25,641 bases of DNA from a virus: positions 1 to 25,641 of IMG/VR virus record IMGVR_UViG_3300029262_000368; one strand, given 5' to 3'. The stretch's first letter is position 1. The number at the start of each line of letters is the position of its first letter. A program made the translations under genes and the position numbers. The notes below the pieces were generated by a model. That model did not search any database. It had not been told where the DNA came from and saw nothing but the letters and a program-made list of their open reading frames with translations. This document shows positions 19,713 through 25,641 of this stretch, piece by piece.

Positions 19713-20658
19713 TGTATTGGCAGCGTACTGGCTCCGGTGGATCAATCAAATCGCCACGATGTGCACCGGTCGTTTTTAATAAAACGCTGTACAGCATGGA
19801 TGGTTCAATACTGCCTCCAAGCCTGTGTTGCTGGGTTGCATAACTCTGTACAGCTAATTGCGCCGATTCTTTTACTGCTTCCGCATCGGCTCCCTTTCGA
19901 ACATAGAGCTCTGCCCTGCAGGACCACGATTGGATCGTCGGGGCTTTCACGGTAAGTAAGTCGGTTTCTTGAGCAATGTCATCACGCTGCATATAGGCTT
20001 GTGTTGCCGCAATTAGAGCTTCTGTAGGCATACCGTCGTTGGCATGCCCTAATATGAAACAGTCCACTTCACCTGGCGCAACACGCCGTGCTTGAGCATC
20101 TTTGGTTTGCCCCGCCATGTCATGAGGTTCAAAGTCGTAGGTCACCACCACTTTGCTTTGAGTTGGGCTCTCAACAGTGACTTTGGGACGACCGCCTAGG
20201 GTCATGGCATTGAACCGGTAACCTGACCGTGTGCCTGTGGTTGCTAATGCATAGGCTGCGAGGTAATAACGTGTGAGTAAGGCGTCATTACTTTCGACTG
20301 TTGGTGGTACTGGAGGGAAAGCGTTCGGATCGCCTTCATCTAATATTTGGCGCTCAACTCCCAGTTGACTAGCAATAAGATCAACCATTTTGTCGTCACT
20401 CGCGTACATGCCGAACATCTGCAACGCTTGAGCATTCATTTGACGAAAGTGGCTTTGCAAAATCACGGTAAAAGCTTCAGTAAACTTCGTTAATAGCTCC
20501 GCTTCGTTTGCAAACGTTTCAGATACGGCTTCCACATCATCTGGGGAATTGTTCGTTAAGTAATCTAAGATTTTACTTTTGACGGTAAGGAAAAGATCAT
20601 CAAATTTGGGAGTGGTAATGATCTCTGGTTTAGGTAGTGGATTTTGATGTGGAAACAT
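19657..20658 (-). CDS. J: Baseplate assembly protein J
   Basis: Encodes 333 residues, matching P2 gpJ (about 302). Typical features: LASQLGVERQILDEGDPNAFPP (in part: LGVERQILDEGDPN), the LTRYYLAAYAL helix, TGTRSGYRFNAMT and EVDCFILGHANDG. Forms the baseplate wedge with W. Its ATG lies 29 bases before the W stop; its 3' end overlaps I. Confidence 0.92.
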   Translation of the reverse strand: MFPHQNPLPKPEIITTPKFDDLFLTVKSKILDYLTNNSPDDVEAVSETFANEAELLTKFTEAFTVILQSHFRQMNAQALQMFGMYASDDKMVDLIASQLGVERQILDEGDPNAFPPVPPTVESNDALLTRYYLAAYALATTGTRSGYRFNAMTLGGRPKVTVESPTQSKVVVTYDFEPHDMAGQTKDAQARRVAPGEVDCFILGHANDGMPTEALIAATQAYMQRDDIAQETDLLTVKAPTIQSWSCRAELYVRKGADAEAVKESAQLAVQSYATQQHRLGGSIEPSMLYSVLLKTTGAHRGDLIDPPEPVRCQYNEAPYIDSIQITIRAENL

Positions 20659-20989
20659 CTAGTGGCACCTCAAATTTAACATCACGGCCATTCCATTTGC
20701 CTTCAAAATACAGGGCAAGCCCATCCGTTAATCGTTTAGCGACACAGCGAGACGGTACAAAATCCGTTAAACCATTTATCGGCTCATAAAAAGCGGCAAT
20801 GGCTGCAGCTTGAAGGCGAATAAGCATACTATCTGCCATATTTGCGCCCATGTAATCACGTACATTACTGCCAAAAGTCGGTCGTTTCGCTCTACCTACT
20901 TTGGGAGTGGTCATTACTTGGGTAATGCGACTAACAAGCTGGTCAAAGCCGTCTATTTTTCGGCCTGTTTTACGGTCTATACCGATCAT
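20630..20989 (-). CDS. W: Baseplate wedge protein W (gp25-like)
   Basis: Encodes 119 residues. Has the family block ITQVMTTPKVGRAKRPTFGS with RPTFGSNVRDYMGANM, the lysozyme-like gp25 fold of the baseplate wedge. Length agrees with P2 gpW (115). It opens the W-J-I-H run after a small unknown gene. Confidence 0.92.
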   Translation of the reverse strand: MIGIDRKTGRKIDGFDQLVSRITQVMTTPKVGRAKRPTFGSNVRDYMGANMADSMLIRLQAAAIAAFYEPINGLTDFVPSRCVAKRLTDGLALYFEGKWNGRDVKFEVPLDVSTSKSTT

Positions 20990-21010
20990 TTAGGTCACCT
21001 GATCTTATTC

Positions 21011-21208
21011 TTAGGTCACTTTGTACGTACCTGCAGAAGAGCCGCGTGTCACTGGGACCTCTGCATTCTGTGTAATGTGGTTCACAATACCTTCGGCAAA
21101 GGCCAGCCACCAATCATGGCCCGCCGCCTTATTCGCTAAAGGAGCAAAACCTTTTGCTTGCATCGCGGCTTCAATATCCTTCGCTAGCTGCTCTGAGTCT
21201 AATGCCAT
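21011..21208 (-). CDS. Small phage protein between V and W
   Basis: Encodes 65 residues from ATG 21206-21208, which has AAAGGAG seven bases upstream; a longer frame to 21280 would run into V and has no such site. Contains ALDSEQLAKDIEAAM, then WWLAFAEGIVNHI and ends RGSSAGTYKV. Similar short proteins sit at this place in related phages between spike and wedge genes; their role is not known to me. It starts 12 bases after the V stop. Confidence 0.7.
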   Translation of the reverse strand: MALDSEQLAKDIEAAMQAKGFAPLANKAAGHDWWLAFAEGIVNHITQNAEVPVTRGSSAGTYKVT

Positions 21209-21219
21209 GATCACTCCTT

Positions 21220-21837
21220 TTACTTTGCTGCGGTAACAGTGGAAGAACAGTCTGCATGAGGTAACCCGGTGATCATGCATTTATGTGCACCAGTCACAAC
21301 GCCAACCCCTTTATTGAGTTTGATTTGGCTTCCATCCACGGTGACTTCACCACCGGCTTTAACTTTGGCGGTTTTATCCACGTTAACGACCACATCGCCT
21401 TTTACCTCGACTTTGAGTAAATGGTTTTTTGTGTGATACGAGACTAAGGAACCATCGGGATAACAACGAATGATCTCATCAGGGTCGTTACTGGGAGCAG
21501 GAAAACTATCACTAAACAAACCAATTAAGGCGACGGTTTGTGTGCCATTGTTACCCGCGCCATAGTTCAATATCACTGCCTGTTCATTCACACTTGGACA
21601 TCGATAATCTGAGGTGTCGCCAGCGGCAGAGGAAAACCAGCGAATAAAAGGTGTTTTAAGCGCACCATGCTGTACTCGAATTAAAGTCCCAGATTCATGT
21701 ACTTCACTGACGTAACCAAGACGAACCATACTTTGAAGCCGTCGTCTTAGATCTTCTGTTTCTTCGCTTAGTTCTTCTAATCGTTCAAGATAAGGGTTCA
21801 ACATATCGCGAACCATGGCTTCAATAAGTTGACGCAT
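21220..21837 (-). CDS. V: Baseplate spike protein V
   Basis: Encodes 205 residues. Contains an N-terminal helical segment (LERLEELSEETEDLRRRL), an OB-fold domain (RLGYVSEVHESGTLIRV, DTSDYRCPSVNEQAVIL) and a repetitive beta-helix (VEVKGDVVVNVDKTAKVKAG), ending in GLPHADCSSTVTAAK with a His that may bind metal at the tip. Matches gp45/gpV spike proteins that pierce the outer membrane. It overlaps the gene before it by one base (TAATG). Confidence 0.9.
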   Translation of the reverse strand: MRQLIEAMVRDMLNPYLERLEELSEETEDLRRRLQSMVRLGYVSEVHESGTLIRVQHGALKTPFIRWFSSAAGDTSDYRCPSVNEQAVILNYGAGNNGTQTVALIGLFSDSFPAPSNDPDEIIRCYPDGSLVSYHTKNHLLKVEVKGDVVVNVDKTAKVKAGGEVTVDGSQIKLNKGVGVVTGAHKCMITGLPHADCSSTVTAAK

Positions 21838-22361
21838 TAGAGGCTCCGGTATTCGTTCTGGTTGTCTTCATCTATTGGGTTAGCGGCGATACGAACGCCA
21901 CTTTTCACTGTCTCTGGCTGCCAAGTAGATGCGCCCAAATAGAGCTTTTGCTCCCAATTCACCACCCATGAATCAAAACCGCCAAGGGTCTCTTCGCGAA
22001 AACTGCCAGGGTACGCCTCGATGCTAAACGGCTTTTCTAATACGGAGCCTTTCAACCAAATACCCTTTTCATAAACAAACTGAGAAACAGCAATAGCGAA
22101 CTCTTGAAGCTCCATTTGTAAACCCGTCACTTCTCGGCCCAACACACAATGAATAGCGAATTGCGCAACAACAGGATAACGACCATCACCCACGTCTGCT
22201 GCTTTGGGCAGTTCTTCAATATTCAACAAGCAAGCTGGTGCAAGTGTTTCAAGATTTTCACTTGGGTCATAGCTGTCTATAGTGACTCTTGGAAAGCGTA
22301 CTTTCAGAGCATCAATAATGGCTTGGTGTACGTCGCTTAAGGTGATATTAGTGTTTACCAC
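21837..22361 (-). CDS. Tail terminator/completion-type protein
   Basis: Encodes 174 residues from GTG 22359-22361, immediately after the preceding stop. The opening LSDVHQAIIDALKVRFPRV and RYPVVAQFAIHCVLG resemble phage tail-completion proteins (Gp37/DUF1834-like) that cap the tail tube. It lies between the Z-like protein and spike V. Naming is tentative; the position and size agree. Confidence 0.6.
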   Translation of the reverse strand: MVNTNITLSDVHQAIIDALKVRFPRVTIDSYDPSENLETLAPACLLNIEELPKAADVGDGRYPVVAQFAIHCVLGREVTGLQMELQEFAIAVSQFVYEKGIWLKGSVLEKPFSIEAYPGSFREETLGGFDSWVVNWEQKLYLGASTWQPETVKSGVRIAANPIDEDNQNEYRSL

Positions 22362-22931
22362 TTACTGCCCCTCGACGTTCATTACAAAGTTAATCTCTTG
22401 CTTTAAAATTTGACGAAAGCGCGCCTCGGCTCGAACGTGATAGCGCTCAATAATGGGTTCAGCAATGTCATTAATTAAAAAACGCTCTTCTTCGATGGGC
22501 AACTCTGTCCATTGCCCGTCAGACCGTTTTAAACGCCTACCGCCCTTACTAAACTTTCGTTTAAACACACTACTGTGGCCACTCTTCATAGTGCCAATAA
22601 AGGCGCCTATAAAATGATGTTTACCGACTCTAACGCCCACATCAGTTTGCCTAGGCTTGCCCAAGGCACTAACATCAATCGGCGATAAGCCAAACCAGAC
22701 GTTAACGGTTCGCCTGCCATCCTTCATGTAAAAAGTCTTGTAATAGCGAGCCGCTAATACACGCTGAGGAACAGACAAAGCCACACCTAACTCGCGTTTG
22801 GTTTGTGTCTCTAACCAACGAGCTGTTTTTTTAAGCGTCCGTGCCACCGCTTTTTGAAGCTGACGGATAGACAACTCTAATTGCTCTTCTAAGTCGGCAA
22901 TACCCGCCCCTAAATCTATTTCTAGGTTCAT
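22362..22931 (-). CDS. Minor tail protein Z-like (tail completion)
   Basis: Encodes 189 residues starting MNLEIDLGAGIADLEEQL, with AVARTLKKTARWLETQTKR and VPQRVLAARYYK, then FGLSPIDVSALGKPRQT. This is the pattern of the prophage minor tail protein Z family of lambda-like phages, rich in basic residues for contact with DNA or tail. It lies between the head-tail joiner and the tail terminator, as expected. Confidence 0.75.
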   Translation of the reverse strand: MNLEIDLGAGIADLEEQLELSIRQLQKAVARTLKKTARWLETQTKRELGVALSVPQRVLAARYYKTFYMKDGRRTVNVWFGLSPIDVSALGKPRQTDVGVRVGKHHFIGAFIGTMKSGHSSVFKRKFSKGGRRLKRSDGQWTELPIEEERFLINDIAEPIIERYHVRAEARFRQILKQEINFVMNVEGQ

Positions 22932-22934
22932 ACA

Positions 22935-23288
22935 TTATCGCCAGTTGTGGTCTTTGTTTTGCGTTACTTTCAAGGGAAGGACGATTTCAAACTCTGCCTT
23001 TTTAAATGGCAGGATTAAATAGGATACGCCGTCTATTTCGAGGCGGTCCCCTTCTTCACAAGGGCAATGATCAGGTGCTACGCAAAAAGTTGCGGTGATC
23101 ACCTCTACATGCAACTGTCCTGCATTTTTTGATTTCGATGAGGTAATCACATCGCTTTCAATGAATGAGAACGTCCCTGTTACTGTGCCGGTTATGCCTG
23201 TTTTCGATATCCACACCACATCTTGCCCAAACTCTTTATCAATATCGCTCTTGAGTGTCGCTAAGACAGCACGATGACTAAGGTTCAT
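22935..23288 (-). CDS. Head-tail joining protein
   Basis: Encodes 117 residues. The middle TFSFIESDVITSSKSKNAGQL and CEEGDRLEIDGVSYLILP resemble the lambda FII-type head-tail joining proteins (also labelled ATP-binding sugar transporter-like in databases). It follows the major capsid gene with a 50-base gap, matching the head-to-tail order. The starting ATG is well placed, at 23286-23288. Confidence 0.7.
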   Translation of the reverse strand: MNLSHRAVLATLKSDIDKEFGQDVVWISKTGITGTVTGTFSFIESDVITSSKSKNAGQLHVEVITATFCVAPDHCPCEEGDRLEIDGVSYLILPFKKAEFEIVLPLKVTQNKDHNWR

Positions 23289-23338
23289 AAGCGCCTCATG
23301 AGTTAAAAAGATAAAGAGTTGGGGAAGAGACTTGTCGC

Positions 23339-24325
23339 TTAGTTAGAGCTGTAGATTTCTGCTAGCAAAGAAGGATCACGGGCAATCGGTAAGTAAATCG
23401 CGCGGGAGCGGATTTCCAAGCCTTCGTCATGGTCTAACTCTTTGGTGGTAATATGGCACTCACGGGCTTTGGCTGAGCTAGAATGCAAGACATCAGCTGG
23501 TGCTCGTAACATACCAAACAAGCCTTTCACACCCAGTGGGTAACTTGCGCCTTTGGTGGCTACTTCATCCGCTTCATCAGAAACAAATTTAATACCACAA
23601 ATGTTAATTTCACTTGGATCATCGGCGAAGGCCACTACGCGTTTTGCGTGAATCTCGTCACTGTAAAACGCTTTGATGCTGGCGTGGTTCAAGATTTTTT
23701 CAATCAGTTCCTGACCAATACGACACTCGACGCCCTGCAAAGTAAGGTGACCATGTTTTTTTGCGTTGTCTACGGTGGCCTTACGAAGCCCCTTCAACAA
23801 TGCAGGCACATCCGTTGCTGGTGTACCAAGTTTCAAATCCAGCTTACGCTCTTGCACACCCAGCACATCAAACAAGTTAATTAACACCGTGCCTTTCTTA
23901 TTCTTCACTTTACCTTTCAATGCTGAATAGGCTGTATAAGCAGCGGTGTAGCGATGATTGTCTTTGTGCTTACCCATCTGACTTTTTACTAAAGCCGCTA
24001 ACTCTTGAGCTTTAATCTTTTTATCCCGTAATGAGCCAATACGTGACAGGTCACTAGGTACAATACGTGTATCAAATGGATAACGAATCAAACGTACCGG
24101 TACTGCGCTTTCAGCATCGTGTTCATCAATGTTTGGGTTTTGGCCAATTTCACCTGGCATTAAGACTTGAAGCTGCTGTCCAGACTTCACAATCATCACG
24201 TTACGATGCTCGACATTTTCCACAGTGAACATGCTCAAGACAGCCGCATCTATGTGAACAGATGCATTAAAACCAGTCGTTAACGCGGTAAGCGAGAACG
24301 CCTCGTGATCGAATAAATCTTCCAT
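23339..24325 (-). CDS. Major capsid protein (lambda gpE-like)
   Basis: Encodes 328 residues, close to lambda gpE (341). Features: FSLTALTTGFNASVHID at the start, HDAESAVPVRLIRYPFDTR (part of the P-domain), RIGQELIEKILNHASIKAFY and a C-terminal CHITTKELDHDEGLEIRSRA, all typical of the capsid E family. It forms the icosahedral shell together with the decoration protein upstream. A head of this type is unlike P2's own N protein, so head and tail have different ancestry. Confidence 0.9.
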   Translation of the reverse strand: MEDLFDHEAFSLTALTTGFNASVHIDAAVLSMFTVENVEHRNVMIVKSGQQLQVLMPGEIGQNPNIDEHDAESAVPVRLIRYPFDTRIVPSDLSRIGSLRDKKIKAQELAALVKSQMGKHKDNHRYTAAYTAYSALKGKVKNKKGTVLINLFDVLGVQERKLDLKLGTPATDVPALLKGLRKATVDNAKKHGHLTLQGVECRIGQELIEKILNHASIKAFYSDEIHAKRVVAFADDPSEINICGIKFVSDEADEVATKGASYPLGVKGLFGMLRAPADVLHSSSAKARECHITTKELDHDEGLEIRSRAIYLPIARDPSLLAEIYSSN

Positions 24326-24327
24326 TA

Positions 24328-24660
24328 CTATGACCCTTTTTTGATAACGATGAATGCTTTCTCAAGCTGCTCGGTGATGGCTATTTTGGCCAGCTCTGTC
24401 ACCCCATCTGGCCATGCGATGTAAAGTGCATTGAATACTGAATTCGCCCAGTAAACCTTACCGCCGCCAGCATGAATGCCATAAGCATCACTGCCGTCGT
24501 AGCCTTCTGATGCTATATCAAGCGCTTCACCGTCTTTGGTGACGATGGCCCACTCTGGCTGTGCCGCTGCGGCATCAATTTGTTTGATGCACAGTTCGCC
24601 ACGCTCATGGGACCAAAGGAGTATTAACGAGTCGGAGACCTTATTTTTAATCTCTTGCAT
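24328..24660 (-). CDS. Head decoration protein (lambda gpD-like)
   Basis: Encodes 110 residues, as in lambda gpD. Short, beta-rich, contains YGIHAGGGKVYWANSVF, GVTELAKIAI and a LEKAFIVIKKGS end. Decoration proteins stabilise the expanded capsid as trimers. Its ATG overlaps the protease stop by one base, and the capsid gene follows two bases later. Confidence 0.8.
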   Translation of the reverse strand: MQEIKNKVSDSLILLWSHERGELCIKQIDAAAAQPEWAIVTKDGEALDIASEGYDGSDAYGIHAGGGKVYWANSVFNALYIAWPDGVTELAKIAITEQLEKAFIVIKKGS

Positions 24661-25641
24661 TACGCGTCCTCAATCAGTTGTAGCATGTCGTAGCTCTCTT
24701 CTTTGTGAGACTCCAACCCGCTGGTTAATGAAATTTCTTCGTCCTTTTTCGCGGCGGCTTCTTTTAATACTTTGGACGCAGCTTCTTCACTCACATTATC
24801 TTGAATAAGCTGTCCCGCCATTTCTGGAACACCGGCAGCGATCGCTAGCTGATTAATCTTATGCGTCAACTCAGTCTGAGCTGATGCTTGCGTAGCGGAC
24901 GATTGCTGCAATGCGACAATTTGCGCTTTTAAATCAGCCGTTTCCGACTCATGAGTAGCGTTAATCTGTGCAACAATTCGCTTGTGCTTTGAATCTGTCA
25001 TCATGGTATGGATCTCTTCCTCTGTTTTGATGCCATCGATTAGGCCTTGATCGAGTAAATCGCGAGCGCTAAATGTCTTCGCTTGCAATGCTTGAACTTG
25101 AGCCGCGCCAATGCCTCGGTTTTGTGCCACCAATTGAAAGAAGGCGTCACCTAACTGGTTCACCATGGCTTGGTGACGTGTGCTTTCTCCATCACTCAAA
25201 GCGAGGTGCGGCGAACCGTCGGCTTTCGCATCGCCGGTGGTAAAGTAGGTAATGGTCTCTTTCTCGTTGTGAATTTCACGACGACCAAAGATCACACCAA
25301 TAGAACCCGCCATACTGTGTGGGCTGGCGTAAAGTTCAGTACAGGCACTCGCCAAGGCATAATTGGCAGAATACGAACCGCCATTAATAAAACCGATGAC
25401 CGGCTTAATGGCGCCAATTTCTGTAATCAAATTAGCCAGATCAAAACAACCAGACGCCTCACCACCAGGACCATCAAATTCCACGAAGATCTTCTTAACC
25501 GAATCATCCTGAGCCAGCGCGTTGAAGTTTTCACGTAAATCACGATAAGAAAGGATTTCGTTACAGTTGGCGTCTAACCCATTGAAACGGTGTGAAGTAG
25601 GTCCAAAGATTGATAGGTGACAAAAGGTGTCTTCTCGCCCA
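24660..25641 (-). CDS. Capsid maturation protease, S49/SppA family (5' end beyond window)
   Basis: The frame is open to the right edge, so the start lies outside; at least 326 residues are inside. Features: HLSIFGPTSHRFNGLD, FVEFDGPGGEASGCFDL, then NGGSYSANYALASACTELY with the likely nucleophilic Ser, and HSMAGSIGVIFGRREIHNE. Family members (lambda gpC-like) cleave head proteins during maturation; the C-terminal ~110 residues are helical and Glu/Gln/Ala-rich and may act as scaffold, as in lambda C/Nu3, where the scaffold shares this 3' end. The portal and terminase genes should lie to the right. Confidence 0.85.
   Translation of the reverse strand, partial: GREDTFCHLSIFGPTSHRFNGLDANCNEILSYRDLRENFNALAQDDSVKKIFVEFDGPGGEASGCFDLANLITEIGAIKPVIGFINGGSYSANYALASACTELYASPHSMAGSIGVIFGRREIHNEKETITYFTTGDAKADGSPHLALSDGESTRHQAMVNQLGDAFFQLVAQNRGIGAAQVQALQAKTFSARDLLDQGLIDGIKTEEEIHTMMTDSKHKRIVAQINATHESETADLKAQIVALQQSSATQASAQTELTHKINQLAIAAGVPEMAGQLIQDNVSEEAASKVLKEAAAKKDEEISLTSGLESHKEESYDMLQLIEDA

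Noticed and set aside
25482-25484. GTG at 25482-25484 as the protease start
   Set aside because: The frame stays open to the window edge and encodes family-like residues (SHRFNGLD) upstream, so the true start lies outside.
1-25641. tRNA genes, CRISPR arrays and complete insertion sequences
   Set aside because: No cloverleaf, no regularly spaced repeat-spacer pattern and no transposase frame were recognised on either strand; a dedicated search could still find something missed by eye.

Overview
The window is the left end of an integrated, P2-like contractile-tailed prophage in a gammaproteobacterium. The moderately AT-rich composition and style of the host genes would suit a marine Oceanospirillales genus such as Marinomonas, but that genus guess is inference only. 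At the far left is host sequence: the last 20 codons of an unidentified gene with a terminator, then the first 36 codons of dusA (tRNA-dihydrouridine synthase A), cut just after its VAPMLDW motif. The 5' part of dusA is a known integration target for a family of prophage integrases, so the left attachment junction is placed at about 780-800. The integrase, repressor, replication, terminase, portal and lysis genes are not in the window and presumably lie beyond the right edge.

Layout. 1-810: host flank, containing an eroded piece of a second phage gene D (177-335) and the dusA stump. 811-6763: left-end accessory zone. It holds a duplicated 51-residue gene (one copy coupled to a 163-residue gene), a secreted endonuclease I, a membrane protein, a broken Rha/Ash-like immunity-type module, a PD-(D/E)xK nuclease and a one-helix membrane protein. 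6902-8497 (minus): tail genes D, X and U. 8498-11690: a second accessory cassette wedged into the late operon between U and the tape measure, with an HNH protein, a broken rha gene and a PemK/MazF-like protein, separated by terminators. 11699-25641 (minus): the rest of the morphogenesis genes, read right to left: S49 capsid protease (incomplete at the edge), decoration protein, major capsid protein, head-tail joining and tail completion proteins, baseplate V, W, J and I, tail fibre, fibre-assembly protein, sheath FI, tube FII, the E/E' tail chaperones with a -1 frameshift site, and tape measure T.

How it works together. The head is lambda-like (SppA-type protease, gpD-like decoration, gpE-like capsid), while the tail is P2-like and contractile, a mosaic. 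The structural genes are tightly packed with stop/start overlaps. The late transcript is interrupted by strong minus-strand hairpin terminators after the fibre-assembly gene, after FII, and around the T-U insertion, so late expression needs readthrough, antitermination or internal promoters. The accessory genes sit in the two usual cargo positions, the end of the late operon next to the attachment site and a gap between late genes. Several are nuclease-like or toxin-like and are candidates for phage-exclusion cargo.

The most informative observations are the conserved TTTTTTG slippery site with an internally duplicated tail chaperone, the two-slot cargo arrangement with related Rha-tail-plus-terminator fragments in both slots, the PemK/MazF-like plus coiled-coil protein without an antitoxin, and the ghost of an earlier related prophage beside dusA. 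I saw no tRNA, rRNA, CRISPR array or intact insertion sequence.
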